Source: Malurus cyaneus samueli (Eukaryota > Chordata > Aves > Passeriformes > Maluridae). From it: a stretch of DNA of 64,000 nt. Positions 1 to 13,252 of the stretch are shown here, in pieces. The notes below the pieces were generated by a model that had not been told where the DNA came from, did not search any database, and was given only the letters and a program-made list of their open reading frames with translations. The position numbers and the translations under genes are program-made. Each line of letters begins with the position of its first letter. Position 1 is the first letter of the stretch. The stretch is taken from assembly GCA_009741485.1 (NCBI GenBank), contig CM019216.1, positions 25,899,787 through 25,963,786 on the forward strand, given 5' to 3'.

Positions 1-3000
1 CAGAGAAAAAAAAAACCGAAAAAACAGTGATCAACTTTCCTTGAATCCACAGTACTGTGTATCATGGCAGAAGAAAAACAATGAAGATAAAAAAAAATTA
101 AAAAGGACTCAAGGAAGCAAAGATAATTTTAATTGTAATATTTACCATTTGAAATGTGATTTGCTTAAATTCTCAGGAGCTTCATGTAAAGATTTCTTTT
201 TCTCAGAGCCCTTCAATGTTTCAAATTAAATGTGAGCTCCTGCAGGAGGGCAATGTTGTGGTGCAGGATCTTGTGTAATGTATAGGAGAGATACATCTCT
301 CTGTTTCTTTGCTTCCCTGTACCACACATACCTGAAAATCCTATTCTTTGAAAAAGATGATCAAAGAAACGGACATGATTGTTAATTATATCTCATTAGT
401 CCTATGCACAAGAGTGTGTGGACTTTCCATATGCACAGATGATACATCTTATAGGACAGAGCTTAGAGAGATATTCTTACTCTTAGAGAAAGCATAAAAC
501 TCAGTCATGACCTTACATTACAGATAAATATTTTGTCACATCCCTGCTGTCTCAAAATTACACATGATTAATTCTTCCTATAAGATATTGACCCCCTTTT
601 TTGGACTGTGTTCTCTCTAAAGTCTTTAGTGTTTTAATATGATGATGATTGTTATCAATTTTTGTGACAAAATTTGGAGCTTTTGTTTAGTGTATGAAAT
701 TACACCTCAATGGCAGTTTTGTAACCCATTGTGGATACATATTGGTTTTTAATTTACATCCTTTTTTTTTAAATTTACCAAAATCTGACATTTTTAAGTG
801 CACGTTGGATGTCTAAGGTAGCAAATTTCTTAATTTGCCTACTAAAGGAGAGGCATTGTACAAATTCTAGCAATAAATATACTAACACATGTCTTTGTCT
901 ATCCCTTGCTCTGTGCTCTCACTGATATATTTAATTGGATTCACAAATAAGAGTTATATGCAAAAGCATCCCTATATGTTGACTTACAGCCCCAAATAGG
1001 CAGCTTAGTTTGCTCTGGCCATATTGGTGAATCCATGAGACAATGTGGGAAGCAGTGAGAAGGGGATAACTCAGATCCTCAGAATAATATACCTATGGAA
1101 TGTATAGTAGTTTGTCAATGCATTCAAACTTAATGCTTCTGTCTTTCATGCATATGACACAAAACTACTTAAAGCATTACCTAGATAATAAAATTGAAAT
1201 TATTTATATAGAGTGAGCCTTACTGTAAAATTTTCTTTTTTTTCCACACTTCCCCTGCCAATAAAATCTCCCCAAAATGCCCATGGGTTTTCGTCTTCCT
1301 TAAAATATTCCTACGTTTGACTCCACTCTGTTTTTACTTCTGAGTAGGTGTAATTATCAAAGGGTGCCAGACTTAATTTTCATTCCTGGTGCTTTTCAAA
1401 AACTGCAGGCTATGTGAGGTACTAAATATATATACATATATATAATCTGAGTGTGTTGCAGGCAATATTTCCCAGATTTGGCTATACTGTTTCCTGAGAA
1501 GAACCATCATATGCTATACCTGTGGGAAGATTCAATTTCTTTTACATAATCTCTGAGTCTTCTATGCTTTCCTCCAAACTTCGAGACTGGCATCCTCTGT
1601 GGCCAGCTATGAACAATGACATGGTAACTTATATAACTCCACCCCTGGATGCTGATACTCTGGGCAGGGGAAAAAAACATGTAGAAGTGAGGAGAAAATA
1701 AGGATGAAGAAAACGAAACATTTGCACCAAACTCTGACATTTTCCTGGTAAAGAATTATACTTCTCTACATACAAGCTGCAAGTGTATGTCTGGATGCTG
1801 GGAAAGGGGGAAAAGAACCACCATCTGTGGGGTGAGAAGTAATTACAGAATGGGAGAGAAGGAACAAGAAGAAGTGTAATAATGCAAAGCAGAACACTCC
1901 ATACAACATTTACAAGTGGTTCCTCTTGTAGGTAGGTGGGTTCTGCCCTATTCATATATTTAGCTGGTGGATGATACCTTTCAGGAGAAGCATTTAATTT
2001 CAGAACACAGCCTTCTCATTGTGGCTGTGATTTTAAACTTACTGTGTAATGGAGTGTATTACCATTTACCATATGATGAGATGGCCTTGTCTGTCAGCCA
2101 GGGAGCTGCTTAATGTTATATATGGGTCAAATGAGCCAAAAAAAGAGAGAAGGGGAAAGAATTCAAGAACCTTGAGCCCTCTAAAAAAAAGGGGAAACTT
2201 CCCCCATGGCAAGTAGCCACATAATTTTTTTTAAGATCCATTTTCTCTTGAAAATTGATTAAGCTGCACTAAATCACAAAGATAAAGGAATTCCAAGGTC
2301 AAGGGGAATTTCTGCAGAATCAGCCATTGCAGTGATCACAGTAGCAGGTGTTGTCCTTTTGGCAGAAATAATTCTTTAATGTTTGTAAATACATTTAGTA
2401 CCGTGTAAAAATTGCAATTCTCCAACACATCAGAACACAAAAACCTTGCCTTGTGAATGTTTGCATACAATAAATGAGGAAACAGTATAAAAGCTAAATC
2501 AATCAGATGTTCAGAATTTGACTTATTCTTCCCAAAGATAGTTTTACTGAATTTATCCCCGGGAAAGTGTAACGCTGTTTGCAAAGCTTACATGACATCT
2601 GGCTATGTAAAAATAGAGAAACACCTAAGCTAAAGATAAAGATATTTTCTGAATTAATAATATGTCTCAACTTGATTCAGTGAAGGTGTTTATTTTTCCA
2701 CTCTGGCCAGAAAAGCTAAATAGGTTCAGTTTCAGACCTTGAAGAAAGCTCTACAATAACCATTAAATTTACTGTAGAGATGAAACAGCATTTGTTCTCA
2801 CTGTTCATAACACTGGTGTTCTAAATGATAATTTTTAAAATCCTAGAAACGTTTTATTGAGACAACATAGAGCAGAATGCATCTTTGAAGGGTTTGGATA
2901 TCTGAAAAATTCCAGAGCATGATTAGTCACGTATTGCACCCCTTCAACTTAAAAGGATTCTGAGTGGTGAATTAAAGTGCACACCATCTTTCTGTCACTT

Positions 3001-3686
3001 AAATTAGTGGACATTGATTTTACCCTAACTATATAAACCATTATTGTGATAAATTTATGGAAACAATGAAATTTGATTGCAAATAAGAATAAAAAAAGGT
3101 GAAGATCTTTTCAATCAGTCACTTGATCAGCCTACTCTCAGTCTGCAGTCTTACCCTTCCATGGTTATGGGCAGCTTTCCCCCACAGACACTACATACTC
3201 CTAGATGAGTGCAGTACATGTGGAAATTATCCTTTAGAATCTGGTTAGTACCTTCCTTTAAGTAAATCTGAGAAACACAGGGCTGAAATTCATGCCTAGT
3301 GTTTCTACAGCTAAACTGGCAGACCTCCATTTAAGATGAATTTGTCCCTTGTCTATAACATATTCTTTTGTATTTACTGCTTTTAAAAGAAAATCCATGG
3401 TTGTATGAAAGATCTGCAACAAGATGTTGACTGCAGTCTGTTTGTGTCTGTTAAAAAATGCCTTCTTATATTATCACATCTTATTTTTTTGACAGGACCT
3501 GCATAAACTTATAATTTTGTGTCACATACAGTTTTGTTACAGGTGCAAAGTAGCCTCTAAACCTATCACAAAGTAGATCTAAAAATAACTGTAAACTGGA
3601 AGGATGTCCTCGAGAAATCTGAAACAAAGATGAAATAGGAAAAAAAAATAATGGCTCTTGCTGCTTCCCCATGGATACTTACAAAT
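1..3686. other. A+T-rich non-coding DNA, no gene seen
   Basis: No recognisable exon, RNA gene or interspersed repeat. Local features are a short AT alternation near 1424-1445 and scattered A or T runs. At 1630-1830 two patches share 'ggatgctg' followed by a G/A-rich run ('gggcaggggaaaaa' and 'ggaaagggggaaaaga'), which is too little to call a duplication. Open frames here are short and look like chance. Confidence 0.6.
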
Positions 3687-3724
3687 AAAAAAAAAAAAAA
3701 CAAAACAAAACAAAACAAAAAAAA
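3687..3724. repeat. A-rich simple repeat with CAAAA units
   Basis: A run of A's leads into several CAAAA units and ends in another A run. This is a low-complexity tract. No transposon body is recognisable next to it. Confidence 0.9.
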
Positions 3725-4225
3725 CAGCTGTCATTTTCATCAATCAGACATTGTTTAATCAGATCAATATAGAACTGTTCTGGAGTTCACAGTAATCATA
3801 ATGCTGTAAATCCCCTCATTTTAATTCTTAGTCTTAAGGTTTTCTTACTAATGCCAAATTATGCCTCAGGAGAGAAATTTCTGTAATGTGCCTATGGATG
3901 ATGGTGAATTTTCAATATCAAAGATGAACCAGAAATTTAGGCCTTCCAATCCACCCCACTGCTCCAAAATCCATATTTGTAAGTGCCCTGTTGTGTTACA
4001 TTTTCTCTTGTCAGTCTCCTATTTTCTTGACAGCTGCTGTGATTTGCTTCCAGTGGGAGTATGTTAGCATTTAACAAGTAATTTGGTGTCATCTGAGGAT
4101 TCTCTGATAGGAAAAAGATCTCTCCTTTTGTACTGCACTAACATAATGGAAAAAAGTGTCCAGGAAAATGCACAGGTTCTAAGTCACAAGTGATGACATT
4201 CTGTATTGCTTCCATTGTGTAAGGT
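3725..4225. other. A+T-rich non-coding DNA
   Basis: Unique-looking sequence between two low-complexity tracts. A 68-codon open frame at 3861-4067 has no recognisable domain and no convincing splice sites around it. I treat it as chance. Confidence 0.5.
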
Positions 4226-4277
4226 GTTTTTTTGTGCTGCCAAGTGTACAGGCTGTCTTTGTTTGGGTGGGCTTTTC

Positions 4278-4502
4278 TGTTTTTTTTTTTTTGGGGGGGG
4301 TGGGGTGGTTTGTTTGTTGGGTTTTTTTGTTTGTTTTTGGTAGGGTTTTTTTGGTTGTTTTTGGTGGGGTTTTTGGGGGTTTTTGGGTTTTTTTTGTTGT
4401 TGTTGTTTTGTTTTTGATGTTTGGTTGGGAATTTTTTGTGTTGTTTTGGTTTTTAGGTTTGTTGTTTTTTTATTCCTTAGGGTTTTTTGGGATTTTTTTT
4501 TT
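4278..4502 (+). repeat. C-free G/T-only tract with G-runs
   Basis: From 4278 to 4474 the + strand contains no C and only a handful of A's, so it is almost purely G and T. It includes a run of eight G's followed by TGGGGTGG near 4293-4308, then repeated GGGG/GGGGG runs separated by T runs. The opposite strand is A/C-only. It is low-complexity sequence with G-quadruplex potential. The hydrophobic 112-codon frame running through it (4234-4572) is an artefact of the composition. Confidence 0.9.
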
Positions 4503-5683
4503 CCCCTCCCTTTCTTATGTTCTATCTTTGAAACAGCAGGAATCTCATATCTTCATATGCTTGTTTTGTTAGAGAAATATGTTCAGATCAGATGACTAAA
4601 AGCAGTTCCAGCACACAAACCTGCAACTTTCCTCTGTTCAGCAAAGTCAGGAGGTAGCTGGTGTTAAGCAGTCTCTCTCTCTGTGTGTCTCTCTTTCCCT
4701 CTCTTCTAAGTGTACAGTAATAGAGGTGGCAAGGACAGGGTTATAGTTTATGTTACCATCCTCTGTAACATCATACTTGTTTTATTTTGAAGAGCAGAGG
4801 CAACCATCCAGGGACAGGGATGATGGTTTCATATCCAAGGGCTCAGCAGGTGTTCAGCTGGATGGCCTCATCTGACTTGGCTTCACAGAAGAATCCATAA
4901 CTTGGTGATCATAATGCATAAAATCAGCAATAGTAATGATAATAAATGTGAAACAGTCTCACAAAGACAGCTTGAGACATTCACAAATATCTAGAAAACT
5001 GCAAAATCTTTCTGTTTGCTGCCAAATGTAAATTTATGGATCTGTGGAGGGGCTTATTGAAGATTCTACACAATCATATAAAAAATAATTGTTGTGAATG
5101 GCTCAGTCATTTGGAATCCTGGATTAATAGTAGAGAAATAATTAGTTCTGGTAATAAATTAGGCAGGAAAGTATCAACCTGAAATCTATCCTTTTTAATT
5201 TAATAAATATTGTCAAATTAAGAAAGTCACCTAATATTAAAAAGTACAAATTCAAGGAATGTTATCCTAAAGCTGAGATATACTACTCCTGTTTACTGTT
5301 TTGGAAGCCGTCTTTATTATCATCTCTTACAACATCAGAACAAATGTGCATCTGTTAATGTGAATTTCATTTGTCATTCTTAAGTCTGACTATACATTTT
5401 TTCTTTTCTTATATTGAAGAAAATTATTCATTACAGAACACATGGCAAATACTTATTAAGATTTATTTTATTTTTCATTACCCTTTGTCATATTTGCTTT
5501 TTCGCCCTAATTACAAACCATCAAATCTTCTTTAGTTTGGAGCTTGACATCTACCAATAAAAGGACAAAATTATTACAAGCTACCAAGGAATATGGTTTA
5601 TGTCAACTTGTGCTTTCTGAAAAATCACACAACAGCAAATATTCAAGGCACCACTATTTCCAGGCTGTATAATTCAGATTAAC
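4503..5683. other. A+T-rich non-coding DNA; short CT/GT stretch
   Basis: A CT-rich patch with one GTGTGT interruption lies at about 4672-4707. The rest is unique-looking sequence with no gene or repeat I can name. Confidence 0.5.
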
Positions 5684-5752
5684 TTAGGAATTTGACTTGA
5701 TGACCCTTGTGGGTCCCTTTCAACTCAGAATAGTCTGTAAAATCTGTGACTA
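5684..5752 (+). mobile_element. CR1 LINE, tiny 3'-end fragment
   Basis: The segment reads like the last 70 bases of a CR1 element in sense orientation: a 'gacttgatgacc' block, then 'gtccctttcaactcaga' and an imperfect 'tagtctgt' tail. CR1 copies are usually 5'-truncated, so isolated 3' ends are expected. Confidence 0.65.
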
Positions 5753-8254
5753 ATTCAATTGTGATCATTCTGAAGTGGTAGACAGAGAAAGTGACTGATC
5801 TATATGTATGCTGGAAGATACAGTCACTTTTGAAGGAAAAAAAAATGTACACAGAAATAAACATTCTGAATGTAGGCAGACAAATACATGCTAGTGTAGA
5901 TTCATGAACACTTCAAAACTTAAATACTTTTGATTTTTGGAACTAACTGCTTAAATTGTAGTCTATAGTAGATATGGAAACTTTTTAATATGCCCCAGAC
6001 AAGTGTTGATATGATATGGATGCTCACATACTATGGTGTGGGCTAGTTTAAAGTGTGCTTTTTAGAAAAGAAAGAAAAAGTTCCAGTGTATAAATTCCTT
6101 TTATAGTCAATATAGAGAGGTTGGCATTTCCAAATTGCCAAATAAAATTATTTGCTTTTAAAGAGATTTATTTGGATTGAAGCTGCCAAAATTAGAAACA
6201 ATAATACAACCTCTATGTTTCCCAATTTATAACTGGCTTAATAGTGTATTTTTTATCACAAGGTTCATGTAGGTGTTTGCTTGGTGGTTTTTTTTCCCAA
6301 GTGTTTAGCGTTTACCTTCATTCCTAGGACTGCTGGAAGTAATCCACTGTGTGTTGACTGCAGTGTTGACTTCATTAGCGTTGCAATGAACAAACCAGAT
6401 AATAATGTACCTGACTAATTATGCCTGCAAATTATCATGAGCAGAAAATGAAAACTGTTTCCCAAAATCAAGCTCAAAGAAAAACATGTAGTATTTTAGG
6501 AACTGCATGTCAGTAGTTAATGTTTGCTCTTTTGCTAATTCTCAGTGGTCAGAAAGGTATCTATGAGAATCAAAATAAACACACCAGAACTTAAACACTG
6601 TCACAATGTCTCAAACACTGAAGTTATTGAAAACAAATTGCCGAATGAAGAAAGAAAAGCTATAACTCTATGAGAAACTGCAGAACATGTTAAGGGCTAG
6701 AAAGAGGAGGAATTAAAATTCCGATGCCTCATTCTCTTTTAAATAGAGAATATTGAGAACAGAAAATAGCACAATATTAATCCATCCTTGTGACACACCT
6801 TGCAAGGTAAAGGGCAATGGGTACAAACTGATCTGTCCTTGTTACTGTCTTCTTGTAATCCTCTGTAGTTACCCAAGCACAAAGTCATACAAAGTATTAG
6901 TTTTGAAATCAAATTTTACTGTTGGCAGTGGGTCCAGTTAACTTAAACTGCAGTTTTTATTTCATTAAAATAGGTAAATAATGAGATACAATGTGCTGAG
7001 CCATTTGAATTCAGTCAACAGTAATAAATATTTAAGTAAAGGACTGACTTTAACTCTTGGTTATCTTTTGATTTTGGCTTTGATTTTTCCACAGAGGTTA
7101 TGTGCATGTCACATATATCTGGAAACCTTGGCTTAATTAGATGCTTTTGTATTAGAGTACAAAGGAACCCTGAATGACACTATTTATGCTAATTCAGAAA
7201 CGTGGGATGTAGTGAACATTTAAAAATAGACTACATGACTATGTATCTTAGGATTGGAGTTTCAAGGTTATTTCAATACACAAAAAGATTTTTTCTGCTT
7301 AAACACTGCTGCAAGAGAGGCCACACTAATCAGGTGAAGGCATGTTTCTGAAGTATCCCAGATGATTAGATCTACCCAAGGCTACTTCCTTCCTACAACA
7401 GTTTCTAATGTCTTTGTGATATTATAAAAAAGGTTAAGTATTCATCTTTAACTCTTTGACTCTTCTGAAAAAAAATGAAACCCATTTTCCAAATTAATCT
7501 TATTTTTGGAAAGTCAAGATTACTAAAAAATGTTAATAAAGATTTATATGTTCATCTTCTCAATGGATAAAGAGGAAAAAAACTATAAAAAAATTATTTT
7601 CAGAGATGTTTAGCACACATTGTGTTGTAGTATTGATGGGTCTAGAAGAGAGAAATATAATAATAAAAGTGAAATCCCAGATATGTCTCAAGAATTTCTT
7701 TATTTACTTATATGTCAAAAGTAGCACATGTATTTTTTAATTTGGAATGAGTTAGAAGCATTTCTTTTTAAAAAAAAATATAGCAGTCCCCTTATTTAGA
7801 CTCCCATGTAATAGATCTCCAGCACTGAGATACAGCACATCAATGGATAGATCTTTCATTAAAAAAAAAGCTGATTTCACAAGATAATTCAAATGGAGAT
7901 TAGATTAAATATGATAAACTAGATACAATGTGTAAAGGACAAGAATTAGGAGGAAAACCAGAAAATAGTATTTCAAACAGTTATGGAGCATACTATAATA
8001 CAAATTACAAATGTATCAAGTAGAGATTATTTCTCAGAAACTAATGAGATAGCAGACAAAGGTTTCAGTCAATAAAGCATGAAAAGAAGTACAGAAGAAT
8101 TTAAACCACTCTCCATTGCGTAAGGATAACAACTATTTCATTTTATTTAGTGCTTAAGTACCTGGGGAGCATTATTTGGAAAGATGATGAATTTGGTTGA
8201 TGAAGGTAATTATGCTAACCTGAATTGTTCAACTGCATGAGAAATTTAGTTGGA
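5753..8254. other. A+T-rich non-coding DNA
   Basis: No gene, RNA gene or named repeat seen. There are many short A or T runs. Open frames do not exceed about 60 codons and show no domain. Confidence 0.5.
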
Positions 8255-8330
8255 AAAAAACCCAAAAAACAAAAAACAAAAAAAATAAAAAACAAAAAAC
8301 AAACAAACAAAAAAACAAAACCAAAAAACT
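8255..8330. repeat. A/C-only simple repeat
   Basis: A run of CAAAAAA, CAAA and CCAAAAAA units with almost no G or T. It is low complexity. The lysine-rich 61-codon frame across it is an artefact. Confidence 0.9.
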
Positions 8331-9569
8331 TCAATATCTTAAAATTGAAGTGCTTATTTAAACATGGGAAGACCAGATCTTACGGTCTACATTTGTCTTA
8401 CTGGATCTAAAAGCGCGTTCCTGCTTTCCTTGAGGGTATATGGTTTGGTTTTATCAAGGTGTATTCCCCACCCCACTACAGCCCATACTACAGGCCCCTG
8501 TCCCAGGCCCCATCAATGGAAATGACAATGTACAGGTGTTATTTGTGAAAAAATCAGACTGATATCCCTCGACTGATACTGGTTATATGTCTAACAAGTA
8601 AAGCATTTTAATATTTCAGTTATTAAAGTTCAGAGATATATCTTTTATCAAGTATGCATTATGCTTGGGTAAAGTACCTCTTTACACCAAATATTCTTTT
8701 TAAGAAGACACCCTTGCCACATTCATGACTTTCCTATAATCTACAGAACTGAAATGTTAGAGCCTAAACTACATATTTTAGGATCCACATCTTTGAAATC
8801 CACCTATTTTCAGTTCTTGTATGCTTTGTCTTCTTTCATAAAGTGGTGGTCAATTAATCAGAAATTATGCACAGCTGGAGATTTTTAATGACTCCCTGAT
8901 AAATTATTAAACTTTGTTTTTTTCAAATTTTGCCATCCTATTTCAAAAAAGAGTGCATTTGACTAGACTATTTTTTCTTCAGGGCTGGGTTTTGTCCCTG
9001 AAATTTGTAATTCCCTTTCAGCTAAGCTTCAAATGCACTCTTGACCTGAAACATAAATAAAATTGTTTGCACTTTCCCAGACACATTAATCTTACTGTAG
9101 TAATTATGTGCATGTGAATTGTTAGAGAGGCACTCACAGACTCACAGACAAAGTGTTTGTTAAAAGGCAAAACTAATTTATCTGGATGTTGGCAAATGAT
9201 AACACTCATATGGGAAATCAAGCCTCTTGAACAGCATGATCAATTGTTGTCTGATGGCAATGGGGATCTCCACTGCAATAATCACTGCAATGGCATCTTC
9301 AGCAAGATTGGATGAAATTCCAGCTGCTCCATGTTCCTATGTGACCACACCAGCAAATGAATAACCCACTGCTATAAATTACCTTAACAACATATAAAAC
9401 ATCTCTCAAATGTCTCAACTGTGCACAAAATGCTGTTCTGTATGACCTTTCTTGTATCTCTGTGAGGAATTCTCTATTGGCTCTTTACAAATATTTGTTC
9501 TATGTACAGTTTGATCAGCTCTGCAGCAAGAACTGCCTGGAGGTTCTTGGGACAATTCACATGGGACAT
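8331..9569. other. A+T-rich non-coding DNA
   Basis: Mostly unique-looking, with a short C-rich patch at about 8467-8520. Nothing recognisable as a gene. The sequence just before 9570 may include more of the following CR1 copy, but the match fades. Confidence 0.45.
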
Positions 9570-10566
9570 TAATCAGCAGATTTAAGGACAACATGATTTT
9601 TGAGCAGTCGTGGGGTTCCAGAGAGGTCCAGCTGCCTGGAAGGTGACAAACTTTGTCCCAGTTTTCAAAAAGAGAAAGAAGGAGCCTGGAAATGACAGGC
9701 CTGTCAGTCTCACTTCTGTGCCTGGTTAAGCCATGGAAAAGGTAATTCTGTGAAGTACTGAAAAACACCTGGAGAACAAAATAGTCATTGATCACAACCA
9801 GCACAGCTTTATGAGGGGAAAGTCCTGCTTATTGAACCTGATTTCCTTCTATGGCAGGTAACCCACTTGGTTGATCTAGGAAAGTCAGTAGACATTGAGC
9901 TTCAGCAAAGTTATGATACTCTCACATTATCCAGCACACAGCTGAATAACCATGTTATGCAATATGCAAGCAAGTTGTTCATGGGCACAAGGGGTTTTAG
10001 GGAATGGGATCACAGCAGGCTGTCCAGGTGTCCCGTCACTAGTGGGGTCCCATAGGGCTCCATTCTCAGCCTGGTTATCTTTAACATCTTTGTTAATGAC
10101 TTGGATGCAGGATCCTAAGGAATATTAGGTAAATTTGCCAATGGCACTAAACTGGAAGGAGCTGTCAACTCCCTTAAGGGCAGAGAGGCCCTGCAGAGGC
10201 ACTGCAACAAATTAGAGAGATGGACAGTCACCAAGCATACAGTTTAACAAGGGAAAAAGTTGGATTTGGCACCTGGGACAGGGCACTCCTGGTTCTGTGT
10301 ATGGACTAGGGAACAAGCTTGAGTGACGCTGCAGAAAGGGACCTGGGGATCCTGGTTGGTGGCAAGCTGAACATGAGCCAGCAGAGCTATAGGAGGACCA
10401 GGGGTGTCCTGATGCATCAGGCACAGCATCGCCACCTGGGCAAGGGAGGGGATTGTCCCACTCTGCTCTGACCTGGGGTGGCCTCACCTCAAGTGCCGGG
10501 GGCAGTTTTGGGGACCACAGTAAAAAATGACATGAACCTATTAGTGAGCATCCAAAGGAGGGAATA
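9570..10566 (+). mobile_element. CR1 LINE fragment, part of reverse transcriptase, broken
   Basis: Sense-strand remnant of CR1 ORF2. Read across several frames it follows the avian CR1 reverse transcriptase: the 'GEVPxDWK' region near 9620, 'PVSLTSVPG' near 9700, 'HSFMRGKSCLLNLISFY' at about 9799-9855, 'PVTSGVPxGS' near 10035, the 'FNIFxNDLD' block near 10080, 'KFAxxTKLEGAV' near 10130, 'LERWT' and 'FNKGK' near 10215-10255, a 'HLGxG' block near 10270, and 'LLVSIQRRE' near 10543-10566. Many stops and frameshifts show it is dead. It ends abruptly near 10566 without a CR1 3' tail, unlike ordinary CR1 insertions, so the 3' part was deleted or displaced. Confidence 0.85.
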
Positions 10567-12910
10567 GTGAGGAGAGATTCTGTAAAATCAGATTACTGTC
10601 TGATAAGGAAGGTGGCTAGTGGTGCAGTCAGTCAACTGGTCAAAAGTAAATTCTTTGTCTCCAGTAAATGCAGATGGCTGGCTGGGGAGGTCCTGAGCCA
10701 CCTGGGAATTAACATCAACACCCTGATTTCCATCCACATCATAGTTACAGCTAAAGGGCAGGCTGGAATTTCAGCTTGTAACTCACTAGTAATTAAGATT
10801 CTTAGTATTTGCCGCATAATAGATCAGTGAAATACTTTGGCATATATAAGGTTAAAAAATAAATACACAAATCCAAGGAAAATATGATTGAAGTAAGAAC
10901 AGGCCATGATTATGTTGAGGTTTTTTTATTCTGCGGAAGAGTAGGATTTCCTTATCACTTGCAAGCAGGGTCGGTATATATATGTAAGTGCAGAAAATCT
11001 CAAAACATGCATGCAGATTTGAACAGTACTTCCAGTCCTCTCTATCTTGTATTATAAAACCACACTCTCAGAAAATCTGTTGTGTAGGCTAACGTTTTTC
11101 TTCACCCTTGTCATGATGGATTTTTTTGTAGTTTTTCAAGCTTTTTGGCATCTGGGTACAAAATACAGCATACATGATGTGTTGCTAAAAGTATTTGGAA
11201 GGATGGAAATGGACAACTAAGCATTTCTTAGTACTAAAAGTAAGAAAATTTCTCCTTAATTTTTGGCTGTCTGTTCTACTGAGATGTACTTTTGCTGACA
11301 TACTTTTACACTAACTTCCCCTGTAGCAGATAAAAGAACAAGGCTACAGGAGGATTGTATTATTGCATTTATTTGTAACATTCTTATGCATACAACAGAG
11401 TGAGCACTTAACAATAACTTGTTTGTGACCTAATAAAACTGAGGCCTGTTAGACTAGTTCAGTCAAATTTGTTGATTTTCCCCCCTCCTTTCCTTTATTT
11501 GCTTTGTTTCTGGCTTCTATTTATTTTCTTGCCATAATCCTTGTCTGCTTAGAGATTTTTGTGGATAAAATAAAAACCTTCTTCACTGTCATTGGCTCAT
11601 TCTCATTCCATCTTGACAAGAACTGCAGAAAATCCAGGTAGAAGGCAAGGGTTTTAAGCACAAAGTGCCTCTTTTCTTTACCTACCACCAGCTATTTAAA
11701 TTTAAAAATAAAAACAAACCAAAAAACAACAAACATCTTCAATCATTGTCTACGTTCTCAGAACATTGTTTCCTAGGGCAATGACACTTTCATTCCCTTT
11801 GGACTACCCTTTTATACAACCTTCATGCTTAGTTGTGTGCAATCTTTTTATTCTTTCTCAAATACCTCTCCTTTCCTTTTTTCTTGGTTATCATTTTCAT
11901 TGCACAGAAAATCTTCATGTTGCTGTCCTTAGACCATTTCAACTTTGTTTTCCAAATTTAAAAAAAATTTTCAACTATTTATTTTTTTCCTTTACACAAA
12001 AAAATTATTAATATTTTAGGGGTATATTTGGAGTTTATAGATCTCTGCAGCTGGATGTTTCTCCTAGGTCTGTTCACCTTATGCATCTCTGTAATTTTGT
12101 TCTCTTAATTCTATTTTAGACAAAACCTGCCACAGATCTTACTAAATTTTCCTGCCAATAATAATTTTACTGATAAGCCTCATAACTACTAGGACAATAG
12201 CTTGTTTCATAACACGTAGAAAATTATGACAGTCTGATTAAGATACTGACAGTGTTATGATGCTGCTTGCATTCATTATGGGGCTGGACAAGCCACTTAA
12301 TTGACTGATGAGTGAGTCTGTTATCAGGAGACTTCACTCTTTTTCAAAGGGCAAAATTACATGTCACTCAAAGATGATCCCCTTCAGAGTGGAATTCAAT
12401 GCACTTTTGTACCTATGAATCCCACACACCAGAGCAGCTTAGTTACAATTTCCTTATTTGGGAAACAACTTAATCTCATCACCAAAGAAGTTCTGTTTGT
12501 TATTCTAGAGAAGCTCAAAGATCAAAGCTCAACTGATCCTTTTATGTCCACCTCAGAGCACACAAACAGTTGGGTTCAGCCTACTCATTTCTACATTAGG
12601 TACCAAATGTCTTGGAGATTGATTGCATTGCAGAAGGCAGAAGACCGACAGAGTAGTTGTTTTTGTAAATAATCCCTATGGAAACAAAATGTGATTTGAA
12701 ATTTTGACCAGTATAAGAAATAAATGGGCTTTAAAAAGGAAAAGTTTTGCTATTAATAAAATTTCAGCAAGCCAGATGATATGTAATGCAATTGGCATCA
12801 GTTTAGAGTGAATATGAAGAGATACTTCTTCAGTAAGTGTAGTTGCATGCTTACATATGTATAACAGAAAGAGGACTGCACTTGACTTGCTGAATCAAGA
12901 AGCTGCATAA
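10567..12910. other. A+T-rich non-coding DNA with A/C tract
   Basis: An A-rich, A/C-biased tract lies at about 11698-11735. A 103-codon open frame at 12361-12672 (+) is the longest frame in the window outside a repeat or composition tract. It has no domain I recognise. Otherwise unique-looking. Confidence 0.45.
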
Positions 12911-13221
12911 CCATAGAATGACAGAATCAAAGAATGGTTCAGGTAGGAAGGGACCTTAATGATCATCTATCCCAATCCTCCTACCTTCTGCCATGGGCAG
13001 GGACACCTCCCACTAGATCAGGTTGCTCAGAGACCCAAACAACTTGGCCTTGAACACTGTCATGGATGGGGCACCCACAACTTCTCTGGGCAACGTGTTC
13101 GACTGTCTCACAGTCCTCTGAGTAAAGAATTTCTGCCTAAAACCTAATTTAAAACTCTTTTGGTTTAAAATGATTATCCTTTTTTTTTCTATCGCTGTCT
13201 GCCCATGTAACAGTCACTGTC

Positions 13222-13252
<31 letters not shown>

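Noticed and set aside
4476..4490. TTAGGG-like words in the G/T tract, as a telomere remnant
   Set aside because: Only single isolated words, not a tandem array.
4234..4572. 112-codon frame rich in Phe, Gly, Val and Trp that looks like a membrane protein
   Set aside because: It is the translation of the C-free G/T tract; composition alone explains it.
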